From Leucobacter chromiireducens (lineage in GTDB: Bacteria; Actinomycetota; Actinomycetes; Actinomycetales; Microbacteriaceae): a stretch of 64,000 nt of DNA. This document shows positions 15,452 through 25,000 of this stretch, in pieces. The notes under the pieces were generated by a model. It was not told where the DNA came from, did not search any database, and saw only the letters and a program-made list of their open reading frames with translations. A program made the translations under genes and the position numbers. Position 1 is the stretch's first letter, and every line of letters starts with the position of its first letter. The stretch is from positions 1 through 64,000 of the forward strand of contig NZ_RPDI01000017.1 in NCBI RefSeq assembly GCF_003917135.1, read 5' to 3'.

Positions 15452-17827
15452 ATGTCGAAGAGAAGGATCGCTGCGCTGGCGTTGAGCGGCGTCGCACTGC
15501 TCGGCGCGCAGGCGGCGCTACCCGCGCCGGTCGCGGCCAACGCGGTGGTGAGCGGCGACGTCGCCCCGCCCGTGTCAAGCCACGAGAGCGGCCGCTACGT
15601 CGGCACGCAGTCCGTCACCCTGACGGCGGCGGCCGGCACCGAGGTTCGATTCACGCTCGACGGCACGCATCCCACGCGCGACAGTGCGCTCGCGAGCGGG
15701 CCGATCCAGATCGAGCGGACCGCGAATCTCACGGCCGTCGCCTTCACGGAGCGCGCGGAGAGTCGCCCAATGATTCGCGGGATCCTTGTCAAGACAGCCG
15801 AGGAGCCGCTTGCGCAGTTCGCCGTGATGAGCGACATTCACCTCTCTACGGGGACGGGCCCTGCGATGGCGAAGTGGGACGGCTATTTCGACACGCTCCG
15901 GCGGATCGCGCCGAGCCCGGATGCGCTCATCTCCAACGGCGACCAGATCAACGACAATTACTTCAACTCGGCGGCGGACCACCAGTACCCCCGCGCGATG
16001 CTGGAGCGCAACCTCGCGCGCACGGGCATGACGGACACGCGGGTGATGATGTCGTTCGGCAACCACGACGACTACGTGACGCGCATGGCCGAGCAGTATC
16101 CGGAGGAGTGGTTCCCGGGAACCACGGGCTACTACGAGTCGAAGATCGGCGAGTTTCCCGCGTTTGTCGTGAACACGGAGGCGTGGAACAGTACCCAGGC
16201 GAGCTGGCTCTCGGGACGGCTCGGCGCGCTGAGCGCGGATCCGGCGACGCAGGGCCAGCCCGTGTTCGTGTTCGGGCACCGGCCCATTCCCGCAACGGTG
16301 TGGGACGGGGCGCAGGCCTCGAACGGCGGCTTGAAATCGACCCTGAGCGCTTTCCCGCAGGTGGTCTACTTCTCCGGGCACTCGCACCTGAACATCACCG
16401 ATGAGCGTTCGATCCACCAGCAGGACTTCACCTCCGTGAACGAGGGCTCCATGTCCTACGGGGAGAACGACGGGAAGTTCCAGGCCTTCGGTTCGGGGCT
16501 CGCCCGCGATGCCACGATCCCCACCGCGCAGTCTGTGGTCGTCGATGTGTACGGCGACCGGATCGAGATCGACCGGATCAACTACGCCGCAGACCCCGGC
16601 CGCACGTACACCGACGACGGGACGTGGGCGTTCCAGGAGAATCCGCCGTTCGCGTCCTCCGGCTCACTCGCCGGCCCGAGCTGGGTGATCGCGCGCGGCG
16701 CGACGCCAGCCGAGACGAAGGGGCAGTTCACCTACACGCAGGCGAACCGCAACCGGGTCGCGCCGGGCTGGGGCGAGCCGCAGCCGACCGTGCGCCAGAC
16801 CGCGGACGGCCCCGTGCTGCGCCTCCCGCAGGCCGGGGATGATCAGTTCACCGCCGAGTACACGCTCACCGTCACCGACGTGCAGACCGGGCAGGTGACC
16901 GATCTGGTGCCGGCAAATGGGCGCATCTATTCCGACTACGTCGTCGCGCCGAAGCCGGCAGTGCTCGACATTCCGCTCGCCGTGCGCGCGGGGAATCGGG
17001 TGGGGCAGCCGATTGATCGGGCGCTCACGATCGGGCGGGAGTACGAGGCGACGCTCGTCGCCTACGACTCGTACCAAAACCAGAGCGCTCCGCGCAGCTT
17101 CCGCTTCGTCGCCGGGGCGCTGGATGAGGCCGCGCACGCTGCCGCGAACGAACGGGCGGACGCCGCGATCGCTCGGGTCGAGCGGGTGCTTGGGGTGGTG
17201 ACCCCGGCGCAGGACGCGGACTTCGGGGTAGTGATCGCCGATGTGCCTGCGGCGGAGGCCGCCGTGGCGGAGCTGCGCGCCCAGCAGGCGAGCGAGGCGG
17301 CGACGCAGGACGAGGTGGACGCGCTCGCCTGGGCCATTGCGGACGGGACGGCGGCGCTCGAGCAGCGGCTGGTCACCGTCGATCGCGGCGCCCTGACCGC
17401 GGCGATTGCGGAGGTGGAGACCGCGCTCGGGGTCACGCGCATGGCCTCCGCGGACCCCGCGAGCGCTGAGCGTGCGCTCCGCGCTGAGCTCGCCGCGGCG
17501 ATGGAGCTTCGTGACACCCTCAACGTGTCGCAGACGCAGCTCGACACGGCCACGGAGGAATTGCGTGCGGCGCATGCAGCCTGGCGCGACGCCGGCGAAA
17601 CCGAGCAGCCGGGCACCGGGGAGCCGGGGAAGCCAGCGGAACCGGGGAATCCAGACGGGTCCGGGGTCGCCGGGCCGGGCGGCGGGAGTGCCAGTGGCGG
17701 GGCCGCAGCAGGGGAGCAGCTCGCGCAGACCGGCGCGGCCGGGCTGCCAGTGCTCGCGGCCGCTGGGGTGCTGCTCGTCGCCGGCGCGGCAGCGCTCGGG
17801 CTTCGCCGCCGCGCGAAGCGCGCGTAG
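15452..17827 (+). CDS. Sortase-anchored calcineurin-like phosphoesterase
   Basis: 791-residue cell-wall protein. Order: signal peptide (RRIAALALSGVALLGAQAAL); a chitobiase-C-like beta domain (GTEVRFTLDGTHPTRDSA); a metallophosphatase domain with the expected metal ligands DIHLS, GDQIND, GNHDD, GHRP and GHSHLN; a beta-rich region; a helical FIVAR-like region (about residues 570-710); a Pro/Gly-rich stretch; and a C-terminal sorting signal LAQTG (residues 757-761), a hydrophobic span and RRRAKRA. It should therefore be exported and attached to peptidoglycan by sortase. The target is an extracellular phosphoester, otherwise unknown. ATG 15452 follows GAGGAGAGGAA. It is monocistronic with a strong terminator. 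Confidence 0.87.
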   Translation: MSKRRIAALALSGVALLGAQAALPAPVAANAVVSGDVAPPVSSHESGRYVGTQSVTLTAAAGTEVRFTLDGTHPTRDSALASGPIQIERTANLTAVAFTERAESRPMIRGILVKTAEEPLAQFAVMSDIHLSTGTGPAMAKWDGYFDTLRRIAPSPDALISNGDQINDNYFNSAADHQYPRAMLERNLARTGMTDTRVMMSFGNHDDYVTRMAEQYPEEWFPGTTGYYESKIGEFPAFVVNTEAWNSTQASWLSGRLGALSADPATQGQPVFVFGHRPIPATVWDGAQASNGGLKSTLSAFPQVVYFSGHSHLNITDERSIHQQDFTSVNEGSMSYGENDGKFQAFGSGLARDATIPTAQSVVVDVYGDRIEIDRINYAADPGRTYTDDGTWAFQENPPFASSGSLAGPSWVIARGATPAETKGQFTYTQANRNRVAPGWGEPQPTVRQTADGPVLRLPQAGDDQFTAEYTLTVTDVQTGQVTDLVPANGRIYSDYVVAPKPAVLDIPLAVRAGNRVGQPIDRALTIGREYEATLVAYDSYQNQSAPRSFRFVAGALDEAAHAAANERADAAIARVERVLGVVTPAQDADFGVVIADVPAAEAAVAELRAQQASEAATQDEVDALAWAIADGTAALEQRLVTVDRGALTAAIAEVETALGVTRMASADPASAERALRAELAAAMELRDTLNVSQTQLDTATEELRAAHAAWRDAGETEQPGTGEPGKPAEPGNPDGSGVAGPGGGSASGGAAAGEQLAQTGAAGLPVLAAAGVLLVAGAAALGLRRRAKRA

Positions 17828-17839
17828 GCGCCGATGCAC

Positions 17840-17875
17840 GGCATGGCTCCGGCGCCCGCTCGCCGGAGCCATGCC
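17840..17875 (+). terminator. Terminator after the phosphoesterase gene
   Basis: Perfect 15-bp stem GGCATGGCTCCGGCG (17840-17854) with complement 17861-17875 and a 6-nt loop, 12 nt after the stop codon. Confidence 0.8.
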
Positions 17876-17952
17876 AGCCCAGCGCGACATTCCGGCTGGC
17901 GCGTCCCAGTTCGACAAACGCGCCCGGGATCCCGTAAGGTAGTCCTCGGTAG

Positions 17953-17990
17953 TTGACTTCTGCCATACTTTCCTATGCCTGAAGGTATTC
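17953..17990 (+). promoter_or_regulatory. Probable tRNA-Trp promoter region
   Basis: Within the otherwise featureless spacer 17876-18026, GTTGACT near 17952-17958 gives a plausible -35 box, followed by an AT-richer stretch. The -10 assignment is uncertain (TATGCC or TATTCC). It lies 40-75 bp before the tRNA. Confidence 0.3.
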
Positions 17991-18026
17991 CCTCACAGGC
18001 GTGGAAGTTCTGAAGTCAGTTTCCAT

Positions 18027-18099
18027 AGGGCGGTGGCTCAATTGGTAGAGCAGCGGTCTCCAAAACCGCAGGTTGCAGGTTCGAGTCCTGTCCGCCCTG
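18027..18099 (+). tRNA. trpT: tRNA-Trp (anticodon CCA)
   Basis: Cloverleaf read directly: acceptor AGGGCGG pairs with CCGCCCT (18092-18098), with discriminator G at 18099. The D arm contains GGCTCAATTGGTAGAGC. The anticodon stem GCGGT/ACCGC encloses loop CTCCAAA, so the anticodon is CCA (18060-18062). The T arm contains GGTTCGAGTCC. The 3' CCA is not encoded. Its position directly before secE is the usual actinobacterial order. Confidence 0.97.
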
Positions 18100-18103
18100 C
18101 CGC

Positions 18104-18133
18104 ACCCGTTCGGCGCTCCGGCGCCGAACGGGT
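18104..18133 (+). terminator. Terminator/attenuator between tRNA-Trp and secE
   Basis: Perfect 13-bp stem ACCCGTTCGGCGC (18104-18116) with complement 18121-18133 and a TCCG tetraloop, followed by TCTATTG. It starts 5 nt after the tRNA, so it may end the tRNA transcript or attenuate read-through into secE. Confidence 0.7.
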
Positions 18134-18152
18134 CTATTGAAAGGAACGGCGA

Positions 18153-18425
18153 GTGAGCACCAGTGAAGTCGAGGAGAGCGGCGGCGTTGTCGACCGCGCG
18201 ACCAGCGACCGCGCTGCAAAGCGCAACTGGTTCAGCCGGATCGTGCTCTTCATCCAGCAGGTCATCGCCGAGCTGAAGAAGGTCGTCACCCCGACCCGCA
18301 AGGAGCTCATCAACTACACCCTCGTGGTGATCGCGTTCGTCGTGATCATGATGGCGCTGGTGTGGGCCCTCGACAAGGTATTCAGCTTCATCACCGTCTT
18401 TATCTTCGGGACGCCGCTCGGATAG
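18153..18425 (+). CDS. secE: Preprotein translocase subunit SecE
   Basis: 90-residue single-span SecE, the small essential subunit that clamps SecY in the inner membrane translocon. The conserved amphipathic segment [20 protein letters not shown] precedes the one transmembrane helix ([21 protein letters not shown]), with a cytoplasmic Ser/Arg-rich N-terminus. The GTG start at 18153 follows GAAAGGAAC. It sits between tRNA-Trp and nusG (61 bp apart), the standard neighbourhood. The short single-helix form is normal for Gram-positive bacteria. Confidence 0.97.
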   Translation: MSTSEVEESGGVVDRATSDRAAKRNWFSRIVLFIQQVIAELKKVVTPTRKELINYTLVVIAFVVIMMALVWALDKVFSFITVFIFGTPLG

Positions 18426-18486
18426 TCGCGCACGGCGCGCTACTCCCAGCCCCGAATTCAGTCAGTACAGAAAGCAAGAGCAGCAG

Positions 18487-19308
18487 ATGACGAGCGAGAC
18501 GAGCAACACTCCAGAGGCCGACCTCGACGCGGCCCTCGATGCGCTGGCGCACACCGCGGACCCCGTCGTCGACGCAGCGGTTGAGGACGCCCTCGACATC
18601 GATTCCGTCGAGGAGGCAGAGGCAGCAGCCTCCGCGATCGTCGACGAGGAGACCGAGGACGGTGCAGCGGCGGACGCCGAGGCGGAAACCGCTGAGGATC
18701 CCTACAAGGCCTTCAAAAAGGACCTGCGTCGTCGCCCGGGCAAGTGGTTTGTGATCCACACCTACGCCGGCTACGAGCGCAAGGTGAAGTCGAACCTGTG
18801 GAACCGTCGCGAGACGATGGGTGCGGTCGACGACATCTACGAGATCCAGGTCCCCATGGAAGAGGTCATGGAGGTCAAGAACGGCCAGCGCAAGATGGTG
18901 ACGCGCGTGCGCATCCCCGGCTACGTGCTCGTTCGCATGAACCTCACCGAGACCACCTGGTCGGTTGTTCGCCACACGCCGGGTGTGACCGGCTTCGTCG
19001 GCAACGCGCACAACCCGGTTCCGCTGCGCATCAACGAGGCCTTCGAGATGCTGAAGAGCACCGTCGAGCTCGAGCCCGCTGCGACCGCCAAGGGCAAGGC
19101 TGCCGCCAACGCCGCGGCGCAGGGCAACGTCGAGATCGACTTCGAGGTCGGCGAGACGATCACGATCAAGTCCGGCTCCTTCGAGGGGCTGCCCGGCACG
19201 ATCAGCGAGATCAACCCGGCGGCCGGCAAGCTCACCGTGCTCGTGTCGCTGTTCGAGCGCGAGACTCCGGTGGAGCTCGGCTTCGACCAGGTCACCAAGA
19301 TGGTCTAA
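18487..19308 (+). CDS. nusG: Transcription termination/antitermination factor NusG
   Basis: 273-residue NusG that binds RNA polymerase and couples it to Rho or ribosomes. The first ~80 residues are an acidic, alanine-rich extension ([20 protein letters not shown]), a feature of high-GC Gram-positive bacteria. The NGN domain follows ([39 protein letters not shown]) and then the KOW domain ([19 protein letters not shown]). It is co-oriented with secE, and a strong hairpin lies 16 nt after the stop, so rplK is probably transcribed separately. The start is ATG 18487. Confidence 0.97.
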   Translation: MTSETSNTPEADLDAALDALAHTADPVVDAAVEDALDIDSVEEAEAAASAIVDEETEDGAAADAEAETAEDPYKAFKKDLRRRPGKWFVIHTYAGYERKVKSNLWNRRETMGAVDDIYEIQVPMEEVMEVKNGQRKMVTRVRIPGYVLVRMNLTETTWSVVRHTPGVTGFVGNAHNPVPLRINEAFEMLKSTVELEPAATAKGKAAANAAAQGNVEIDFEVGETITIKSGSFEGLPGTISEINPAAGKLTVLVSLFERETPVELGFDQVTKMV

Positions 19309-19324
19309 CCGGACTCCCGGTTTC

Positions 19325-19358
19325 GAGAGGGCCCCGTGCTTCGGCGCGGGGCCCTCTC
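19325..19358 (+). terminator. Terminator after nusG
   Basis: GAGAGGGCCCCG (19325-19336) pairs with CGGGGCCCTCTC (19347-19358) around a 10-nt loop, 16 nt after the nusG stop. Confidence 0.8.
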
Positions 19359-19393
19359 TGCGTTCGCCCCCCGTCCCGCCCCACGCCCCGGCC

Positions 19394-19464
19394 GGATCGG
19401 GGTCACTTGGGCAGGGTGTCGAGGCCCATCCCGCGCCGACACCCTGCCCGAGTGACCCCGATCC
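19394..19464. repeat. 71-bp intergenic palindrome, copy 2
   Basis: Arms 19394-19421 and 19437-19464 with a 15-nt loop; 27 of 28 positions are Watson-Crick pairs and one is a T/G wobble. It lies between the nusG terminator and the rplK promoter. Confidence 0.9.
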
Positions 19465-19504
19465 GCAGCGGGGGGCGCGGGATGCGGAGCGCGCCGATGT
19501 GGGG

Positions 19505-19510
19505 TACGAT
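19505..19510 (+). promoter_or_regulatory. rplK-rplA promoter (-10 box)
   Basis: TACGAT stands about 95 nt before the rplK start, downstream of the nusG terminator and palindrome copy 2. No strong -35 box is visible. The implied leader is about 90 nt, long enough for L1-mediated control. Confidence 0.45.
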
Positions 19511-19569
19511 TGTGAAGTTGTGCGTTCGCGCACGACCGCACCGCGTCCGGATCGGCCGGATCTGCGGGA

Positions 19570-19587
19570 GAGCGGGGAGACCCGCTC
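19570..19587 (+). promoter_or_regulatory. GNRA-capped hairpin in the rplK leader
   Basis: GAGCGGG, loop GAGA, CCCGCTC form a perfect 7-bp stem with a GNRA-type tetraloop, directly before GAAGGAAAGG and 18 nt before the rplK ATG. L1 binding sites occur in the leaders of L11-L1 operons; whether this hairpin is one is unproven. Confidence 0.3.
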
Positions 19588-19605
19588 GAAGGAAAGGAAA
19601 CAATC

Positions 19606-20034
19606 ATGGCAAAGGCCAAGAAGGTTACCGGTCTGATTAAGCTTCAGATCGCTGCCGGCGCCGCCAACCCGGCACCCCCCGTGGGTCCCGCGCTGGGTCA
19701 GCACGGCGTCAACATCATGGAATTCTGCAAGGCGTACAACGCTGCAACGGAGTCCCAGCGCGGCAACATCGTCCCGGTGGAGATCACCGTGTACGAGGAC
19801 CGCTCGTTCACCTTCGTCCTGAAGACCCCGCCCGCCGCTGAGCTCCTGAAGAAGGCTGCTGGCGTGCAGAAGGGCTCCGGCACCCCGCACACCGTCAAGG
19901 TGGCAAAGGTGACGGCTGAGCAGGTTCGCCAGATCGCCGAGCAGAAGCAGGCCGATCTCAACGCGAACGACCTCGACGCTGCGTCGAAGATCATCGCGGG
20001 CACCGCTCGCTCCATGGGCATCACGGTCGAGTAA
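19606..20034 (+). CDS. rplK: 50S ribosomal protein L11
   Basis: 142-residue L11, part of the GTPase-associated centre on 23S rRNA. Family signatures: [27 protein letters not shown] at the N-terminus (the Pro-rich switch region), [14 protein letters not shown], and the C-terminal RNA-binding domain ending [17 protein letters not shown] 19606 is preceded by GAAGGAAAGG. rplA follows 11 bp downstream, so the two are cotranscribed. Nothing unusual is visible in the protein. Confidence 0.98.
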   Translation: MAKAKKVTGLIKLQIAAGAANPAPPVGPALGQHGVNIMEFCKAYNAATESQRGNIVPVEITVYEDRSFTFVLKTPPAAELLKKAAGVQKGSGTPHTVKVAKVTAEQVRQIAEQKQADLNANDLDAASKIIAGTARSMGITVE

Positions 20035-20045
20035 GGGTACTGAAG

Positions 20046-20735
20046 ATGGCACAGAAGTCGAAGGCGTACCGCGCCGCTGCCGAGAAGATCCAGGCAGACA
20101 AGTTCTACGCTCCCGCCGAGGCAGTCGCCCTGGCGAAGGAGACCGGTTCCGCAAAGACCGACTCGACCGTTGAGGTCGCAGTCAAGCTCGGCGTGGATCC
20201 CCGCAAGGCAGACCAGATGGTGCGCGGCACCGTCAGCCTGCCCCACGGCACGGGCAAGACCGCCCGCGTCATCGTGTTCGCGGTTGGCCCCGCGGCCGAG
20301 GCAGCGATCGCTGCTGGCGCCGACGAGGTCGGTGGCGACGAGCTGATCGAGAAGGTGGCCGCTGGCTACACCGACTTCGATTCGGCCGTGTCGACCCCCG
20401 AGCTCATGGGCAAGGTTGGCCGCCTCGGTAAGGTGCTGGGTCCCCGTGGCCTCATGCCCAACCCGAAGACCGGCACCGTCACCCCGGACCCGGCGAAGGC
20501 CGTGACCGACATCAAGGGCGGCAAGATCGAGTTCCGCGTCGACAAGCACGCAAACGTGCACTTCATCGTCGGCAAGGCCTCCTTCACGGCTGAGCAGCTC
20601 TCGGACAACATCACGTCCGTGCTCGACGAGATCTCGCGTCTCAAGCCGTCGTCGGCCAAGGGCAAGTACGTGATCAAGGGCGCCGTCTCGACGACCTTCG
20701 GTCCCGGCATCCCGCTCGACGTTTCGGGTCTCTAA
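20046..20735 (+). CDS. rplA: 50S ribosomal protein L1
   Basis: 229-residue L1, which forms the L1 stalk and usually represses its own operon by binding the mRNA leader. Signatures: [35 protein letters not shown] in the N-terminal domain, [20 protein letters not shown] (the L1 hallmark), and [22 protein letters not shown]. The ribosome-binding site AAGGGTACTGAAG overlaps the rplK end. A hairpin 40 nt downstream ends the unit. Confidence 0.98.
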   Translation: MAQKSKAYRAAAEKIQADKFYAPAEAVALAKETGSAKTDSTVEVAVKLGVDPRKADQMVRGTVSLPHGTGKTARVIVFAVGPAAEAAIAAGADEVGGDELIEKVAAGYTDFDSAVSTPELMGKVGRLGKVLGPRGLMPNPKTGTVTPDPAKAVTDIKGGKIEFRVDKHANVHFIVGKASFTAEQLSDNITSVLDEISRLKPSSAKGKYVIKGAVSTTFGPGIPLDVSGL

Positions 20736-20774
20736 ACCCGCGCGTTCGCCGGTGCGCTCGCGCCGGCGCCGACA

Positions 20775-20806
20775 CGATCCCCTCGCTCCACGGAGCGGGG
20801 GGATCG
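20775..20806 (+). terminator. Terminator after rplA
   Basis: CGATCCCCTCGCTCC (20775-20789) pairs with 20792-20806 around a short loop (one mismatch), followed by CGTCGTTTGG. Confidence 0.75.
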
Positions 20807-20837
20807 CGTCGTTTGGGAGCGCCACAGCGCGATCTCC

Positions 20838-20843
20838 TATCAT
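20838..20843 (+). promoter_or_regulatory. Promoter (-10) of the kinase-to-FHA operon
   Basis: TATCAT stands just after the rplA terminator and 6 nt before an ATG (20850) that opens a 15-codon reading frame. It is the only promoter-like element before the seven-gene operon. Confidence 0.4.
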
Positions 20844-20849
20844 GGGAGC

Positions 20850-20897
20850 ATGCAGCCCAGCCACGCGTCGTGCCCCCGGTTCGGGGCCGGGGGATAG
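20850..20897 (+). CDS. Possible leaderless 15-codon leader peptide before the kinase gene
   Basis: ATG 20850 lies 6 nt after TATCAT and opens MQPSHASCPRFGAGG, ending with TAG at 20895-20897. The kinase GTG begins at 20900, 2 nt later, and the GGGGGA that would serve as the kinase ribosome-binding site lies inside the last codons. This layout would let terminating ribosomes feed the kinase start (translational coupling). It is short and may be chance; coding is unproven. Confidence 0.25.
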   Translation: MQPSHASCPRFGAGG

Positions 20898-20899
20898 CT

Positions 20900-22018
20900 G
20901 TGGCGACTCAGCGTGTGGCGTCCCACCCGGCGATCCCGGGGTTCAGCTACGTGCGCCCGCTCGGCTCAGGCGGATTCGCGCAGGTGTACTTGTACGAGCA
21001 GGACTTTCCGCGCCGCGAGGTCGCGGTGAAGGTGCTCGATGCCGCCCCGCAGCAGCGCGCGGCGTTCGAGCGCGAGGCCGACGCGATGGCCGCGCTGAGC
21101 AGCCACCCGTCGATCGTGTCGATCTTTCAGGCTGGCATTTCGCTCGCCGGTCAGCCCTTCCTCGTGATGGAGTACTGCCCGGCGTCCCTCGGCGCACTCA
21201 CGAAGCGCAATCCCGCGCAGCTGCGCGATGTCCTCGACGCCGGGGTGCGGCTCGCCGGCGCGCTGGAGACGGCGCACCGCGCCGGAGTGCTGCACCGCGA
21301 CATCAAGCCGGCGAACGTGCTGCTCACCTCGCTCGGCAAGCCGGCGCTGTCGGACTTCGGCATCGCGGGCGGCCACGCCGTCCTCGAGAACGGCGCGCTG
21401 GCCGGCCCCGTACCGGCCGATGAGGCTGCGATGTCGATTCCCTGGTCGGCGCCCGAGGTGGTGCGACTCGAGACGCGCGGCAGCGTCGCCACCGAGGTGT
21501 GGGCGCTCGGCGCAACGCTGTTCTCGTTCGCGGCGGGCGTTTCGCCGTTCGAGGAGGCGTCGCGGGAGCGCAACACGCGCTCGCTGCTCATCGAGCGGAT
21601 CGTGCGCGGCTCCGTGCGGCCGATCCCCGGTGCGCAGGGCTACGGGCCGTTCGATGCGGTGCTCGCGCGCGCGATGCGCCGAACGCCCGACGACCGCTTC
21701 GCCTCCATGGCCGAGTTCGGCGCCGCGCTCCAGGACGTGCAGCGCGGCTACGGCTTCGACGTCACCCCGCTTGAGGTGGTCGCCGAGGCGTGGACCCCGC
21801 AGACGGGCGCGGTGCCCGTCGGGGTGCGCGGACCCGTGGTGTCCGAGCTTCCGGGCCGCACGACGCGCGCGGAGCTCCGCGCGGTCGACTCCGACGGGGT
21901 GATCGTCGAGCGGCCGCGGTCTGCGCGGCGTGCCGCACTGATCGGAGCCGGCATCGCGCTCGCCGGCGTCGCCGTGGTTGGCGCGACGCTGTGGGCCGTG
22001 TGGGGCGGTGGCGGGTGA
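20900..22018 (+). CDS. Membrane-anchored Ser/Thr protein kinase without PASTA domains
   Basis: 372-residue Hanks-type kinase. The kinase domain carries the Gly-rich loop GSGGFAQVY, ATP-binding Lys44 in VAVKVLD, the catalytic loop HRDIKPANVLL (His132, Asp134) and DFG-type SDFGIAG (Asp152), so it looks active. The activation region MSIPWSAPEVV matches the usual APE motif. A linker follows, then one C-terminal transmembrane helix (ALIGAGIALAGVAVVGATLWAVW) with almost no extracellular part, so it has no PASTA sensor. I chose GTG 20900, preceded by GGGGGA; the upstream frame lacks kinase homology. It overlaps the next gene by GTGA. It leads an operon that ends with an FHA protein, a likely phosphothreonine reader. 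Confidence 0.88.
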   Translation: MATQRVASHPAIPGFSYVRPLGSGGFAQVYLYEQDFPRREVAVKVLDAAPQQRAAFEREADAMAALSSHPSIVSIFQAGISLAGQPFLVMEYCPASLGALTKRNPAQLRDVLDAGVRLAGALETAHRAGVLHRDIKPANVLLTSLGKPALSDFGIAGGHAVLENGALAGPVPADEAAMSIPWSAPEVVRLETRGSVATEVWALGATLFSFAAGVSPFEEASRERNTRSLLIERIVRGSVRPIPGAQGYGPFDAVLARAMRRTPDDRFASMAEFGAALQDVQRGYGFDVTPLEVVAEAWTPQTGAVPVGVRGPVVSELPGRTTRAELRAVDSDGVIVERPRSARRAALIGAGIALAGVAVVGATLWAVWGGGG

Positions 22019-25000
22019 CCCCCACGCAGCGGGGGTGGCAGACACGTACGGGGAAGACCGTGTCGCGACGACGCCTGTGGGCGTGGGGCGCGACCGGTGT
22101 GGCGACGGCGCTCGTCGCGACGATCGCGATCGTCTCCGGCGGCTACGACGCTCGAGATACGCCGCGCGTTGAGCCGGGCGTGTGGGTGGCGCGCGACGCC
22201 GGCCAGTACGGGCGCGTCAACACCGACACGGGTGAGCTCGACACCGTGCGGAAGGTCGCCGAGCCGAGCGGCGTGGTGCAGGCCGGCGGCAGCGCTGCGG
22301 TGCTCACCAACGGGGCTGGCGAGGCCTGGCCGATCGCCGCTGGCTCCCCGCAGGATCTGGGCGCGCGGGATCAGGCCGACGACAGCGACAACGCCGACGG
22401 CAGCGACGAAGCCGACGACGCCGAGGTGACTCGATCGGGATCGGGGCCGGCCGCGGACGCCGCGCGCAGCGTGCGCCTCCCCGAGGGCGCGCGCGAGGTG
22501 CTGGTGGCCGGGCGCTTCGTCGTGGTGCGCACCGAGGCGGGCGGCGTCCTCACCGGCGAGCTCGGCGGCGCCGGGCTCGGTGACGTGCAGGACCAGGCGG
22601 ACGTTGAGCGGCAGCTCTCGGGACTTCGCCCCATCGACGAGGACGCCGACGCCGCAGCGGCCATCGCACTCACGGAGCGCGGCACGCTCGCGGTGTACTC
22701 GTCGGCGGAGCACACGGTGCGCCGCTTCGACGCCGCGCGCGGCACCGAGCGCGGCGGGCCAGCCGAGCTGCCTGGCGCGCCGCTCGCTGAACCGCAGCTC
22801 GCGCTCGTCGGCGAGGACTGGGTGCTGCTCGACGCGGCGGACGGGCGGCTGCTGCGGGCCGGGGCCGATCCCGATCAGCTGGTGACGGAGGGCAGCCCGC
22901 GCCTGCAGCTGAGCAGCTCGGGTCGGGGCGCGGACGGCACCGCGGCCCTGATCGCGGACCAGGCCGGCCTGCTCGCGGTGGCGCCCGGGGCCGATCCCGA
23001 GCGGATCGCCGAGGCGAGTGGTGCGCCGGCGCGGCCCACCGAGGTGGCGGGGGAGCGCTTCGCTGCGTGGCTGGGATCGGGCGCTGGATCGCTGTGGCGC
23101 AGCGGCAGCGCCGAACCGCTGCCGCTGCAGTTCGACGACGCGGTGCGCGACGCCTCGGACCTCGCGCCCGTGATCCAGAGCAACGGCGACCGGGCCGTGC
23201 TGAGCGAGCCGCGCACCGGCATGCTGTGGACGCTGCCGGACGGCGCGCTGATCCCGCTCTCGCAGTGGAGTCTCGCCGATCCGCCGCAGGAGCTGCGTGG
23301 CGCCGTGGTCGTCGAGGAGGTGACCGAGCAGGTCGCGCCCACCGCGGTCGACGACGCGTTCGGCGCCCGCCCAGGCATGCCGACCCCGCTTCCCGTGCTG
23401 CTCAACGACTTCGACGCGAACGTGCGCGACGTGCTGACGATCGTGCCCGACTCGATCAGCGACGCGTCGCTCCCGAAGGAGTTCGGCTCGCTCGAACTCC
23501 TGGCCGACCGGCAGTCGCTCGTGTTCCAGGCGGCGCCAGGCGCCACGGGCACCGCGAGCTTCAGCTACCGGATCTCCGACGGGTCGCTTGAGTCTGCGCC
23601 CGCGACGGTGACGCTGCGGATCGCTGCCGGCGACGAGAACGCCGCCCCGGCCTGGTGCGCGGTGGAGGGCTGCCAGCGCGAGTGGGGCGTGCCAGCGGTG
23701 GCGCCAGGCGGCACGCTCGTGGCGCCGCTGCTCGAGGGCTGGGTCGACCCGGAGGGCGACGTGCTCACGCTCGCGAAGGTGACGCCGGTGCGCGCCGCCG
23801 ACCCGGTGCGCGCGCTCGTCACCGCCGACGGGCGGCTGGCCGTGCGGCACACCGATCCGAACGCCGGCCCCGCGGACATCGGGCTGCGCGTCACCGTGCG
23901 CGACAGCCGCGGCGCGGAGGCCGAGCGCGAGCTCACCCTGCAGGTGCGCGCCGACGCGGTGCCCGTGGTGACCGGCACCGCCGCGACGATCGCCGCGGGG
24001 CAGCCGACGACGGTCCGCCCGCTCGAGCGGGTGGCCGGCGGCTCGGGCGCGGTCACGCTCGTCGACGTGGTGTCGCTCGCCGGCACGGCGCAGGCCGCGC
24101 CGCAGCAGACGGCCGGGACAGTGCAGGTCACCGCGAGCGACCCCGGGGTGTCGAGCTACGCCGTGACCGTGCGCGACGCGGTGACGGGCGCGGAGGCGAC
24201 GGGCACGCTGCGGGTCACCGCCGTCGCCGGCGGGCCGGAGCTCGTGCTGCCGCCGCTGCGCGCCTACGTGCGCCCGCTCGCCGACTCCACCGTCGAGGTG
24301 CTCGACGCGATCCCCGGCGCGCAGGACCGCGCGCTCGCGGTGCGCAGTGTCGCCGTGGTGGACGGCGATCTGAGCGCCGACGTCGTCGAGCACGCGCGCG
24401 TGCGCGTCGCAGGGAACACCGCGGACGGCGCACCAGGCAGGATCGGCTCGGCCGACGTGACGGTCGCGGAGGGCGACGCGAGCGCGAGCGGCAGGCTGAC
24501 CGTCTTCCAGGTGCCGGAGACGAGCGGCGCCGGGGTGATCGCGGTCGGCAACTCGGCGACGGTGCGCGCCGGCTCAACGGTCGACGTGCGCGTCCTGGAG
24601 AACGACGTCGCCCCGCCGGGGGAGCGGCTGCTGCTCGACCCCAAGGTCACCTCGTCCGGGGCGGAAGGCGAGCTCGCGTTCGCGGCTGGCGGCACGCTCC
24701 GCTACGTCGCCCCCGACGCGCCAGGCACGTACCGCGTGAGCTACTCCGCGTACGCCGCGGGCGCGCCGGAGCTGAGCGACTCCGGCGAGGTCGTGTTCAC
24801 GGTCGTGGGCGGCGGCGCGAACCGCGATCCGCAGCCCGGCGCGGTGACGGCGCGCGTTGCGCCCGGTGGCACGACGAGCGTTCGCGTGCCCGTCACCGGC
24901 GTCGACCCCGACGGCGACCGCGTGCGCCTCACCGGTATCGACGCCGGCGACGATCCGCGCATCGCCGCGGCGCTCGACTCGGCAGGCGCCGGCATCGAGG

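Noticed and set aside
21748-24393. Long antisense frames opposite the giant Ig-like protein gene (also 24574-27288)
   Set aside because: No start context or domains; the plus strand has a signal anchor and conserved Ig-like motifs.
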